Made by a program: the position numbers and the translations under genes. Source: Alphaproteobacteria bacterium (GTDB taxonomy: Bacteria > Pseudomonadota > Alphaproteobacteria > Rhizobiales > Hyphomicrobiaceae). From it: 49,441 nt of DNA. The notes beneath the pieces are model-generated. The model did not search any database. It was not told the DNA's origin and saw only the letters and a list, made by a program, of their open reading frames with translations. Below, piece by piece: positions 1-7,521 of the stretch (the first letter of the stretch is position 1; the number at the start of each line of letters is the position of its first letter). The DNA lies in NCBI GenBank assembly GCA_018819265.1, contig JAHJQI010000189.1, forward strand, positions 1 to 49,441, written 5' to 3'.

Positions 1-305
1 AATTGCCGTCGTTGCAGCTGTCTGGCTCATATTGTCTCGCAAGGCTCTCTGGATCACGCCGGATCGGCAAGTGTCGATTTTCTTGTTCCACGGCCGGCCA
101 GCCCGCGGAACAACCGTGAGATTTCCACGGAGTTTGTTCAAGTCCTACGATCAGGACGCTCGCTGTAGCTGCGTCCACGAACGTCGAAAAATTCGGCCCG
201 ATACAAGGTTCAATGGGCCCATCGGTCGTGCACCGGTCGGCGCCGCCGGACTTCCGCTATCTCGTTGAGTGAGAAGCCCGGCGGCTGTTTCTCGTGCGCT
301 AGCTG
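1..305. other. Non-coding or unassigned stretch downstream of msmE
   Basis: This is the region downstream (on the minus strand) of the msmE-type gene. I see no convincing gene on either strand; a 78-codon plus-strand frame at 32-268 has no recognisable domain and no good ribosome binding site. In particular no ABC-transporter permease or ATPase begins here, although such genes would be expected if msmE headed a transport operon on the minus strand. Confidence 0.5.
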
Positions 306-1409
306 TTAGGGCGCTTTGATTACACCCACTGGAGCTGTCAGACCGCGCTCTTTCAGGACTTCGTCGGCGAACTGCCCCATGATGGCTTCGTCACGGACGC
401 GTTCCGCGGCAGCCGGCTTCTTCGGCAAGCTGAAAAGGAAGGCCGTGGCATCGTTGATCAGCTTCCTGGCACTATCGGTGACGGCAAAGTCCATATTGAT
501 CTTCACCGAGCCGGGAATTCCCTTGTAGAGGGCAGCGTGGAGCACTTCCTTGTCGATCTGCTCGGTCTGGGCTTCGGCCATCGCGGCTACCTCGTCGGCG
601 TTGTTCATGTCCGCCATGAAAAGCTGCGCGTCGAGTTCGCCGTTCAGCCAGCCTTTGACAACGTCGGGGCGCTGCTGAATGAGATCGTTCAGCATGACCA
701 GGATTGCGCCGTCAGAAATCCCGAAATCGATGCCCGAAGCAGCACGGCGGGCAATGCCTGCCTTCTCGATCTTCGTGGCGGTCGGTTCCCAGATGGCAGC
801 GGCATCAAGCTTGCCGGCGCGGAAGTTGGTGGTGATCACCTCGATATTCTGGTTGAGGTAGCTGGACGGTTTGATGCCGGCCTGCAGGAAAGATTCTTGC
901 GCGAAGCGATCGGTGCAGGCGCCATGTGGAGCGGACGTAATCTTGCCGTCCATCCATTTCACGGCTTCCTTGCCGTCGGCAAACTGCGGTGCATCGTTGC
1001 GCACCAGGAAGACGTTGCACTGCTGCTGAGACGTCCCGAGCACAGCGACGATGCGGATATCCGTACCGCCTCGATCCGGCAGGTTGCGGAACGTCGCAGC
1101 AATTGCGGGCATGTCGCCCATGTAACCGATGTGCTGCTTCTCGCCGGTCATGGCGTTGACGATAACGGAGCCCTGCAGGCCAACCTGGAACTCGGCCGTC
1201 GAACCTTCAGGAAGGTGCTTCTTCCAAAAGCCCTTGCCGTTGTTGACAACGCCAGACCAGGATTCGGTGTAGTAAGGCTGATAACCGATGACGAGACTGA
1301 CTTTTTCGCCAGGCTTGCCGAAGTCCAATGCAGAGACGGCAGTCGGTGAAAAGATCGAGACGGCCGCCAATAGCGTGGCCGATCCAAGGACCTTCAATTG
1401 AGATAGCAT
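306..1409 (-). CDS. msmE: ABC transporter periplasmic substrate-binding protein, MsmE-like
   Basis: The protein has 367 residues, the size and layout of nitrate/sulfonate/taurine-type (SsuA/TauA/NrtA superfamily) binding proteins. It starts with a Sec signal peptide: a hydrophobic stretch from about residue 8 to 22, with cleavage likely after AVSA near residue 27. The body contains features typical of the NMT1/SsuA fold, including VVNNGKGFWKKH near the N-terminus and GKLDAAAIWEPTATKIEKAG in the second lobe. The ATG is preceded by GGGAGGAA. The gene diverges from msmA across about 680 bases, so it most likely delivers methanesulfonate or another small sulfonate to the uptake system. In characterised methylotrophs msmE lies with msmFGH transport genes. 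Here no permease or ATPase gene follows, so the partner must lie elsewhere. The fold is secure; the ligand is inferred from context. Confidence 0.8.
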   Translation of the reverse strand: MLSQLKVLGSATLLAAVSIFSPTAVSALDFGKPGEKVSLVIGYQPYYTESWSGVVNNGKGFWKKHLPEGSTAEFQVGLQGSVIVNAMTGEKQHIGYMGDMPAIAATFRNLPDRGGTDIRIVAVLGTSQQQCNVFLVRNDAPQFADGKEAVKWMDGKITSAPHGACTDRFAQESFLQAGIKPSSYLNQNIEVITTNFRAGKLDAAAIWEPTATKIEKAGIARRAASGIDFGISDGAILVMLNDLIQQRPDVVKGWLNGELDAQLFMADMNNADEVAAMAEAQTEQIDKEVLHAALYKGIPGSVKINMDFAVTDSARKLINDATAFLFSLPKKPAAAERVRDEAIMGQFADEVLKERGLTAPVGVIKAP

Positions 1410-2086
1410 TCGGTTCCTCCCAAGGCGCTGAATTCATGAACCAGGGCGACATCGGCCTGGTCTGCTCAGTGTCCGTTTCCTTTATTTATCTGCAGATTTT
1501 CCACCTGCTTGATCGCGAATTTCGGTGCCTGCATCCTCCTTTGTTGACCGGTGGCGGCAAACCCCCGAAGCATGAGCCCAACAATAACAATCAGCCACAC
1601 CGAAACGGCAGTCTTGCGGCAGCGTTGGAACGTCGACTTCCGATTGATGACGAACGGACGCGATTTCGGCGCGCTCGATTGAGATCGAACTTCGGAACCT
1701 TCAAACGCTCGCAGACTGCGACACCATGGCACGACATTCAGGCTTGTCCTGTAAAATCGTTCGTATTGATGGATCGATTTCTAGAGCCTATGAAAAACTT
1801 ACCCCCTGCGTCAGGTATTTCACATGTTTTCTGGTGTTGTTGCACCGCAATAAACTTGCGATACGCTTCTTCGATCCGGTAATAGGGAAATTTGATTGTG
1901 CCTGGAAGGGCAGCAGCGTCATAGTACACTCAGTTGAAGTTTGGTGCTGGAATCCGATGATTCAGCGTCAACTCGCGTCGGCGACTGCTGGGGCCTTGCT
2001 GAACCGTTCGGGTTGCAGCGCCTGCCGATCATCACACGAACGCTCCTGCGATGACAGGGCGGATCGATCGAGGAGGAAGAGAACAC
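1410..2086. promoter_or_regulatory. Divergent msmE/msmA intergenic control region
   Basis: This stretch of 677 bases separates the divergent msmE and msmA genes and must hold both promoters. The open frames here are short and look like chance. The only symmetric site I would point to is CGCAA-taaac-TTGCG at 1846-1860, a 5-base inverted repeat with 5-base spacing that could be an operator half-site pair. I see no convincing -35/-10 pair. The msmA ribosome binding site AGGAGG is at 2071-2076. No regulator gene sits in this gap. Confidence 0.4.
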
Positions 2087-3334
2087 ATGCCTGCACGCAA
2101 TCATACCCAGTGGAGTGCAAATCCACCGCTCGAGACGGGCGAGTGGGTCGACAGCCGCATCTATTCCGAGCAGGAAATCTTCGAAGAAGAAAACGAGAAG
2201 ATTTTCAAGCACGTCTGGGTGCCGGTCTGTCACGAATCCGAGCTGCCGAAGCCCTATGACTTCCGCACCACCACCATAGCCCGCGAACCGATCGTAATTT
2301 GCCGTGGCCCCGATAACGAAGTCCGCGCCTTCCTCAACGTGTGTCCGCACCGCGGCATGCTGATCGAGCGCCGTCCGTCAGGCAGCTTCTTGGAAGGCCA
2401 GCCGTCGGGCAATCCCAAGCGCATTACATGCATGTTCCATGCCTGGCAATTCGACATGAAGGGCAACTGCGTCTACGTCGCCCGTGAGAAAGAAGGCTAC
2501 CAGGACCGGTTGTGCAAGGAAAACGTCGGCCTGCGCCGTCTGCGCTGCGAAGTGAAGTTCGGTGGCTTCGTCTGGGTTAACCTCGATGACAACCCTGCTC
2601 AGACCGTAGAAGAATGGTGTGGCGAGCCTTTTGAATGCCTGCGTGAATCGCTCAATGCCGAACCGCTGGAAGTGTTCCACTACCACAAGGCCATCGTCGA
2701 TACGAACTACAAGCTGTGGCACGACACGAATAGTGAATTCTATCACGACTTCATGCACTACCATAACCGCATCACGGGCTTTAACGACGCCTACTTCGCG
2801 CGCAAGAACTTCGCTTACGATAACGGCCACGTTGTCGTGGGTACGTTCGAGGTCAACTATGAGAACTACGAAGGCTTCGAGAGCCGTGCGGAGCTGTCGT
2901 TCCCGCACTTGCCGCCAAACCAGTGGTACATGGTCGACCTTTTCCCGGGGTTCAATTTCAACCTGCGCGGATCCGCTCTGCGTTGCGATATCGTGACCCC
3001 GCTTGGACCCAACAAAGTCATGATCGAATTCCGCGGCCTTGGTCTCAAGAGAGACACGCCGGAAGAGCGCATGACCCGGATCAACCACCACAACTCGATC
3101 TGGGGACCCTTCGGGCGCAACCTGCATGAAGACCTGATCGGTGTCGCCGGGCAAGGCGCCACGATGGGTCCGGGTACGGAGCCGCGCCACATTCTTCATG
3201 GCCGCCACGAAAACGAGACGATCCACGACGAAATCGGGATGCGTCACTACTATGGAACCTGGGGCCAGTGGATGAACCGCCTGCCGAGCGAACCCGACAA
3301 GCCCTATACGGCGACCGCGGTCGCCGCGGAATAA
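2087..3334 (+). CDS. msmA: Methanesulfonate monooxygenase hydroxylase, large (Rieske) subunit MsmA
   Basis: The protein has 415 residues counted from the ATG that follows AGGAGG; a longer frame from 2051 has no such site. It is a Rieske non-haem iron oxygenase alpha subunit. The [2Fe-2S] ligands are C86, H88, C115 and H118. The gap between H88 and C115 is exactly 26 residues, against about 15-17 in ordinary aromatic dioxygenases. A C-x-H-x26-C-x2-H spacing is the published hallmark of MsmA from methanesulfonate-using methylotrophs. The mononuclear iron site is probably in residues 215-226 (E217, H220, D221, H224, H226 are candidates). The enzyme would oxidise methanesulfonate with NADH and O2 to formaldehyde and sulfite. 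It heads a plus-strand cluster with a small subunit, a Rieske ferredoxin and a reductase, whose lengths all match MsmB-D. The alternative, an aromatic-ring dioxygenase, fits the spacing poorly. Confidence 0.88.
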   Translation: MPARNHTQWSANPPLETGEWVDSRIYSEQEIFEEENEKIFKHVWVPVCHESELPKPYDFRTTTIAREPIVICRGPDNEVRAFLNVCPHRGMLIERRPSGSFLEGQPSGNPKRITCMFHAWQFDMKGNCVYVAREKEGYQDRLCKENVGLRRLRCEVKFGGFVWVNLDDNPAQTVEEWCGEPFECLRESLNAEPLEVFHYHKAIVDTNYKLWHDTNSEFYHDFMHYHNRITGFNDAYFARKNFAYDNGHVVVGTFEVNYENYEGFESRAELSFPHLPPNQWYMVDLFPGFNFNLRGSALRCDIVTPLGPNKVMIEFRGLGLKRDTPEERMTRINHHNSIWGPFGRNLHEDLIGVAGQGATMGPGTEPRHILHGRHENETIHDEIGMRHYYGTWGQWMNRLPSEPDKPYTATAVAAE

Positions 3335-3351
3335 GTCGCCGAAAAAAGAAG

Positions 3352-3394
3352 ATGGCGGAAGCGGGAGGTGCAAACCATACGCTCCGCCGTTTTC
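3352..3394 (+). terminator. Possible attenuator hairpin between msmA and msmB
   Basis: An inverted repeat (GGCGGAAGCG at 3354-3363, CGCTCCGCC at 3380-3388) gives about nine base pairs with one bulged A and a 16-base loop. GTTTT follows. It is weak as a terminator but could lower expression of the distal genes relative to msmA, or protect the upstream message. Confidence 0.3.
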
Positions 3395-3490
3395 GAATTT
3401 CTATTTTGCCAAGGCTTGCCCCGTGGCGAGGCGTGCAACTATGCGCAATCTCCAAAAAGAGTCTGATGCGCCGCAGGAAGGAAGATCAAA

Positions 3491-3988
3491 ATGCAATCAA
3501 ATGGCCATGACCAAACGGCGGCCGTACGGGATACCATTTACCGGGCCGCGCTCGCCCTTGACGATCAGCGCTGGCAGGATTGGTTGGAGCTTTGTGCGCC
3601 CAATTTCCATTATAAGATCACGTCCTTCAGCCCCGAGATCAACAAAGACATGATCTACCTGCAGGGTTCGCGCAAGGAGATGGACAGTCTGGTGCGGATG
3701 TTGCCGAAGCACAATACCGACCACTCGCCGCTTCACCGGCACACTTCAGTCTACACGATCGACGTATCCGAAGACGGCAAATCGGCCCAGGCGGTGTCAT
3801 CGGTAGTGTTCTATCAGAACATGCTCGATGGCAACAATTCGCACATCGAGTCGGGCGAAACGCGCTTGTTTCTCGCTGGACGGTATGTCGATACTTTCGC
3901 CATCGAAGACGGCGCGGCAAAGTTCGTGGACCGCGAAGTGAAGCTCGACAACCGCCGTCTCGACAAAGGCTCGCACTGGCCACTCTAA
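3491..3988 (+). CDS. msmB: Methanesulfonate monooxygenase hydroxylase, small subunit MsmB
   Basis: The protein has 165 residues of the NTF2/cystatin-like fold used by ring-hydroxylating dioxygenase beta subunits. Characteristic stretches are IYRAALALDDQRWQDWLELC near the start and LFLAGRYVDTFAIEDGAAKF followed by REVKLDNRRL near the end. It has no cofactor ligands; beta subunits have a structural role in the alpha3beta3 hydroxylase. The start follows AGGAAGGAAG at a normal distance. It lies 156 bases after msmA and is probably cotranscribed with it. A 180-base gap follows before msmC, holding a CTAG palindrome. The family is clear; the name rests on its partner MsmA. Confidence 0.82.
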   Translation: MQSNGHDQTAAVRDTIYRAALALDDQRWQDWLELCAPNFHYKITSFSPEINKDMIYLQGSRKEMDSLVRMLPKHNTDHSPLHRHTSVYTIDVSEDGKSAQAVSSVVFYQNMLDGNNSHIESGETRLFLAGRYVDTFAIEDGAAKFVDREVKLDNRRLDKGSHWPL

Positions 3989-4183
3989 CCGGTAGAAAAG
4001 CGCGGGCTAAACAGCCTAGTATAGCGTATCTGACGTTTGAAACCCGGGGGGCAAATGTCGGAACCGGAACACTAGTATAGCCAGTCCCGGCACCGGCCGA
4101 GCGTATGTGTCACCTGCCGCCGCGGTTCCAAACGGAACTCCGCGACTGAACTCCAACACAAATCATGAGTGTCGAACCCCACG
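3989..4183. other. msmB-msmC intergenic gap
   Basis: The gap is unusually long for an operon and contains the CTAG-bounded palindrome at 4016-4075. There is no strong ribosome binding site before msmC. A 21-codon overlapping frame begins at an out-of-frame ATG at 4165; I do not regard it as a gene. Confidence 0.5.
4016..4075. repeat. CTAG-bounded imperfect palindrome (single copy)
   Basis: The 60-base element starts and ends with CTAG. Its arms are imperfectly complementary: the left begins CTAGTATAGCG and the reverse complement of the right begins CTAGTGTTCCG. The best inner match is TGACGTTTG against CAAATGTCG. The right arm shares CTAGTGTTCCG with the left arm of the first element in the array at 49137. 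I place it in the same repeat family. It splits the msm operon between msmB and msmC. Confidence 0.65.
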
Positions 4184-4558
4184 ATGAGCTGGATCAAAGT
4201 CTGCAAGACTTCCGAAGTGCCCGAGAATAGCCTGAAAAAGATCTGGGCGGCGGGCGGCGTGCCGATCCTGGTGGCCCATTACAAGGGCGGGTTTCGTGCT
4301 CTGCCGCCAGTATGTCCGCACATGGAGGAGCCACTCGAAGAGTCGGGCGTGATCGCCGGGTGCGTCATGACCTGCACGAAACACCTCTGGGCCTGGGACC
4401 TCAAGACGCTCGAAATGCAGGGCGAAACGGAAAAGCCGCTCAAGACCTACGAGACCAAGATCGAGGGCGACGATCTGATGGCCTTCGTCGAGCAGGAGCT
4501 GCTCTACGAATTCGACGACGAAGACGACATGGACGACGATTCCTTCTTCAACTGCTGA
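4184..4558 (+). CDS. msmC: Rieske-type [2Fe-2S] ferredoxin MsmC
   Basis: Counted from the ATG at 4184 the protein has 124 residues; a GTG at 4169 would add five, and neither has a clear ribosome binding site. It is a soluble Rieske ferredoxin with cluster ligands C44, H46, C64 and H67 (C-x-H-x17-C-x2-H, within CPHMEEP and CTKHLWAWDL). Its role is to pass electrons from the reductase MsmD to the Rieske centre of MsmA. The C-terminus is strikingly acidic (EFDDEDDMDDDSFFNC), which could help docking to its partners. It ends 22 bases before msmD. The ferredoxin family is certain; the msm assignment comes from the operon. Confidence 0.85.
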   Translation: MSWIKVCKTSEVPENSLKKIWAAGGVPILVAHYKGGFRALPPVCPHMEEPLEESGVIAGCVMTCTKHLWAWDLKTLEMQGETEKPLKTYETKIEGDDLMAFVEQELLYEFDDEDDMDDDSFFNC

Positions 4559-4580
4559 CCGAAGACGGGATTTTCCGCCC

Positions 4581-5636
4581 ATGACCATTACGGTGCAGAC
4601 GAAAACCGGCGAATTCAAATTCGAGAACGATGAGGGGACGGAAACCCTGTTGTTCGCCGGGCTCGGCGCCGGGCTCACGCTGCCCTATGAATGCGCCACG
4701 GGGACTTGCGGTACATGTCGGGCGCGCGTGATGAGCGGCGATGTCGAGATGGCCTGGCCGGAGGCGCCTGGAGCGAGCCGCCTGAACCGCGGCAAGGGCG
4801 ATGTGCTGATGTGCCAGAGCCACGCCAAGGGCGACTGCCTGCTGCGCATTCCCGCAGATGTCGCCGCCGGTGACGCGGTCGCCGCGCCGCGCCGGTTCAG
4901 CGGTCGCATCGAGGACCTGAAGAAACTCACCAGCGACGTCGTCGACTTTGAAATCGCCCTCGATAGCGCGACGAATTTCGCCGCCGGCCAGTTCATGGTG
5001 ATGACCTCGCCGGTGGTAGAAGGCGGGCGCTCCTACTCGATGGTCAATTACACCCCCGAAACCGATCGCATCCGCTTCGTCGTCAAGCGGAAGCCTAACG
5101 GCGGTTTTTCGAACTGGCTTTTCGAGGAGGCTGCGGACGGTTGCGAAGTTTCCCTGTTCGGGCCACTCGGGAAGGCAACCTTCCGGCCGGGCGAAGATGG
5201 CGACCTCGTGTGCATCACCGGCGGGTCGGGCATCGCCGGCATCATGTCGATCCTCGACCATGCCGCGCAGGCAGGGCACTTCAAGGCCAACAAGGGTTGG
5301 CTCTACTTCGGCGTGCGGACGCTTGCCGATGCCTTTTATGTCGAAGAACTGGCGGAACTGGTTGAAAAATCGGGCGGCGCTCTCCAAGTCATACTGGCAC
5401 TATCCGACGAGGCAGCCAGCGCGCCGACGCATCCCGACTACCCTTCGATTCGTCTCGAAGAGGGTTTCGTACATGCCGTGGCGGCGCGGGCGATGGCTGA
5501 AATCTCGGGCCAACTCAACGACCGGACGATCGGTTTCGTGGCTGGCCCCCCTCCGATGGTCGATGGTGCAATTCGGGTTCTCCTGAGCGAAGCTAAGCTA
5601 CCGCCAGGGCGCATTCGCTACGACAAATTCAGTTGA
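4581..5636 (+). CDS. msmD: Methanesulfonate monooxygenase NADH:ferredoxin reductase MsmD
   Basis: The protein has 351 residues in the order plant-type [2Fe-2S] ferredoxin domain (about 1-95), FAD-binding barrel (about 100-200) and NAD-binding domain (about 205-351). The iron-sulfur ligands are C38, C43, C46 and C78 (YECATGTCGTC and LMCQS). RSYSMVNYTP is the flavin-binding RxYS motif and CITGGSGIAGIMSIL the nucleotide-binding glycine stretch. The C-terminal AGPPPMVDGAI is typical of the reductase family. It draws electrons from NADH and feeds MsmC. Length and domain order match MsmD and related class I/III oxygenase reductases. GFA-family gene 5650 starts 13 bases after its stop, so both are likely on one transcript. 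Confidence 0.87.
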   Translation: MTITVQTKTGEFKFENDEGTETLLFAGLGAGLTLPYECATGTCGTCRARVMSGDVEMAWPEAPGASRLNRGKGDVLMCQSHAKGDCLLRIPADVAAGDAVAAPRRFSGRIEDLKKLTSDVVDFEIALDSATNFAAGQFMVMTSPVVEGGRSYSMVNYTPETDRIRFVVKRKPNGGFSNWLFEEAADGCEVSLFGPLGKATFRPGEDGDLVCITGGSGIAGIMSILDHAAQAGHFKANKGWLYFGVRTLADAFYVEELAELVEKSGGALQVILALSDEAASAPTHPDYPSIRLEEGFVHAVAARAMAEISGQLNDRTIGFVAGPPPMVDGAIRVLLSEAKLPPGRIRYDKFS

Positions 5637-5649
5637 ACGGAGGAGGCTC

Positions 5650-6087
5650 GTGGCCCACGTCGAAGCAGAAGGCGGGTGTCTTTGCGGAGCCATCCGTTAC
5701 AGGGTCGACGGCGAAGTCGTCGGTTCGGCAGCGTGCCATTGCCGCGACTGCCAGTACGTCTGCGGCGGCGCACCCTCCTACGTGTTCGTGGTGGCAGCCA
5801 AGTCGCTCGAAATCACGAAAGGCAAGACGGCGACTTATCGCAACGAGGCCGAGAGCGGTGCCATTCGCATCCGGCATTTCTGCCCGACCTGCGGCTCACC
5901 GCTGTTTGCCGAAGACAGCGCCTTCCCGGATTTCGTGTCGATCAAGGCCGGGACGCTCGATGATCCGTCGAACTACAAGCCGGGCGCTCACTTCTGGGCG
6001 AAATCGGCGCCTCCCTGGCACCATTTCGATCCCGACACTCCATCCTTCACCAAGGGCGCCAACAGCGAACCCGTCAAGAATTCCTGA
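5650..6087 (+). CDS. GFA/CENP-V family zinc protein (formaldehyde-glutathione related)
   Basis: The protein has 145 residues and starts at GTG just after GGAGGAGG. It has the zinc-binding pattern of the GFA (glutathione-dependent formaldehyde-activating enzyme) fold: EGGCLCGAIRY near residue 7, then CHCRDCQ near residue 31, and FCPTCGSPLF near residue 77. Family members were proposed to speed formation of S-hydroxymethylglutathione, though this activity has been disputed, so the exact reaction is uncertain. Its place directly behind msmD is telling, because methanesulfonate cleavage releases formaldehyde. A role in capturing or handling that formaldehyde is a fair inference. Many GFA-fold proteins have unknown substrates. 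Confidence 0.8.
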   Translation: MAHVEAEGGCLCGAIRYRVDGEVVGSAACHCRDCQYVCGGAPSYVFVVAAKSLEITKGKTATYRNEAESGAIRIRHFCPTCGSPLFAEDSAFPDFVSIKAGTLDDPSNYKPGAHFWAKSAPPWHHFDPDTPSFTKGANSEPVKNS

Positions 6088-6214
6088 GGCATCCGCCGCG
6101 AAGCGGTCCGGGATAGACTCCGGGCAACGCAAGGTGGCGGAGCGCATTCCGCTGGCGATCAATTGAGCCCCTGAACGTGGCTTGTTCACTTCGGTAGCTA
6201 TCGCCGAACTACGA
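6088..6214. other. Intergenic, convergent ends
   Basis: A short stretch between the GFA gene and the tail of a possible minus-strand gene. I see no clear terminator or other element in it. Confidence 0.3.
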
Positions 6215-6679
6215 TCAGAACTCGGAGTAGGCTTTTTGAGCGCCAGGCAGCGATGTGGTCGGATTAACGCCGCTTTGATTCGTGAAGTCCACAAATGCGG
6301 CAACAGCAGCACTCACCTTGCGGTGGTGGTCGGCACGGGTTGCCGCAATTGCCAATTGGCGCCCTTGTTCGGCCCTTCTTTCGGTGAGCGGATCGAGTCT
6401 TGATTCGGACCTCATGGGCGCGAACTGAGTACCGCGTCTATCGCCAATACCGCTGAACAATTGCCTTCTCCATTCATAACCGTCCTTATAGATAGCAATC
6501 AATTGTTCAGATGACGTGCAGTCAAAGGCATCAATTTTTCTTAATTTAAGTGCATCAACGCGAATACTGCGTTGAACCGAGCCTGCCTCAGAAGGCGGCT
6601 TCATCGTATCGCTACATACGACGCTTGCTTCCGGGTCAAGGTCGGCGCATGCGCTGACCGTGTGTGCCTGCTTAGGCAT
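6215..6679 (-). CDS. Hypothetical protein, unrecognised
   Basis: A 154-codon frame with ATG start and a close GAGG upstream. I do not recognise the product. It is a mostly hydrophilic protein with a charged middle part (KLRKIDAFDC, IYKDGYEWRRQLF) and no signal peptide or membrane segment. The DNA around 6470-6560 is visibly richer in A and T than its surroundings, which suggests acquired DNA or a gene remnant. It could be a pseudogene fragment or a chance frame; I give it less than even odds. Confidence 0.35.
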   Translation of the reverse strand: MPKQAHTVSACADLDPEASVVCSDTMKPPSEAGSVQRSIRVDALKLRKIDAFDCTSSEQLIAIYKDGYEWRRQLFSGIGDRRGTQFAPMRSESRLDPLTERRAEQGRQLAIAATRADHHRKVSAAVAAFVDFTNQSGVNPTTSLPGAQKAYSEF

Positions 6680-6757
6680 GACCTCGCGAACCGACGGATC
6701 GCAATCGCGCAGCAGTCACGTCTCGGATTACCGAGGTGGAACGCGCGGGCGCAGCCG

Positions 6758-6916
6758 TCAGGCTTCCGCGCGGCCGGCTTTCAGGAGGGCCTGCTTGCGC
6801 AGTTTCGAGCGAACGCCGCCGGTGTTGCCCTGGATACGGGACTGTTTGGGACGCGCGATGCGGCGGTCGTTCTTCTTCTTGCGGGTTTCAGCGGCGCGTG
6901 CGGTGCGGGCGGCCAT
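6758..6916 (-). CDS. Small, highly basic hypothetical protein (52 aa)
   Basis: A 52-residue product that begins MAARTARAAETRKKKNDRR and is about one third Arg and Lys, with no predicted membrane segment. The ATG is preceded by CTGGAG about eight bases upstream, a good ribosome binding site, which is why I prefer it to a longer frame from 7072. The composition suggests binding to nucleic acid or ribosomes. I know no family for it. It lies alone, downstream of and codirectional with the DedA gene. Confidence 0.5.
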   Translation of the reverse strand: MAARTARAAETRKKKNDRRIARPKQSRIQGNTGGVRSKLRKQALLKAGRAEA

Positions 6917-7008
6917 GGGTCGTCTCCAGGCTTGATTGGAACTGTTATGGACGCGACAGAACGCTACGCAGCGAGAAGCGGCGCATCCCTCGAGGCGCCT
7001 TTGTGGCC

Positions 7009-7521
7009 CTAAGCCATGGCCGCAGTCAAGGCATATCCGGGCGCCAGGAAGACGCCCGACCACGCCAGGCATGACATTGGACTGGCCAGCATGAACCGGC
7101 TCCAGCGCATTCCCATGGCCCCGGCAACCAGCGGAACGAACGGGCGGATCATGCCGCCGAACTTGCTGATGAAGACGCCGGCGAGCCCATATCGCTTAAC
7201 GAACATGCGCGCCAGCACGTACCATTGCGGACGAGTCCGCAGCGGCCAGAGGCCGCCGATGTCGCGCTTGAAATAGCCTCCGATGGCGAAAGTCATGGCA
7301 TCGCCGATGGCAGCGCCCGCCGAAGCGGCCAGCCAGACCGTCAAAAAGTCGCCGCCCGCCGCGGCGTGAATTCCCCCGATCGCCACGAAGAGCGCCGAAG
7401 ACGGCACCAGCAGCGACAAGAACACCATGCTTTCAGCAAACCCAAGCACGAAGACGATCGGTCCGGCCAGCGCCATATGCTCCCGGACAAGGTCAAGAGA
7501 TTGAGCGATAAAGCTTTCCAA
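7009..7521 (-). CDS. DedA family (VTT domain) inner-membrane protein
   Basis: The protein has 170 residues and several membrane segments (around residues 15-40, 45-70, 110-130 and 145-165). It shows the DedA/SNARE-associated (VTT) signatures: FAESMVFLSLLVPSSALF near the start and FISKFGGMIRPFVPLVAGAMGM with the conserved F-x-R/K and G-x-P-x-xx-G-A-G pattern. DedA proteins are proposed lipid (undecaprenyl-phosphate or phospholipid) transporters or scramblases. The start appears to be TTG after AGGG, with an in-frame ATG at residue 16 as alternative. It is somewhat shorter than the 200-220 residues of E. coli DedA/YqjA. Confidence 0.78.
   Translation of the reverse strand: MESFIAQSLDLVREHMALAGPIVFVLGFAESMVFLSLLVPSSALFVAIGGIHAAAGGDFLTVWLAASAGAAIGDAMTFAIGGYFKRDIGGLWPLRTRPQWYVLARMFVKRYGLAGVFISKFGGMIRPFVPLVAGAMGMRWSRFMLASPMSCLAWSGVFLAPGYALTAAMA

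Noticed and set aside
2087..3988. Aromatic-ring dioxygenase
   Set aside because: Ordinary dioxygenases have about 15-17 residues between the two Rieske ligand pairs; the 26-residue gap and the partner genes fit methanesulfonate monooxygenase.
4165..4230. Out-of-frame 21-codon leader overlapping msmC
   Set aside because: No ribosome binding site and no feature of a regulatory leader peptide.
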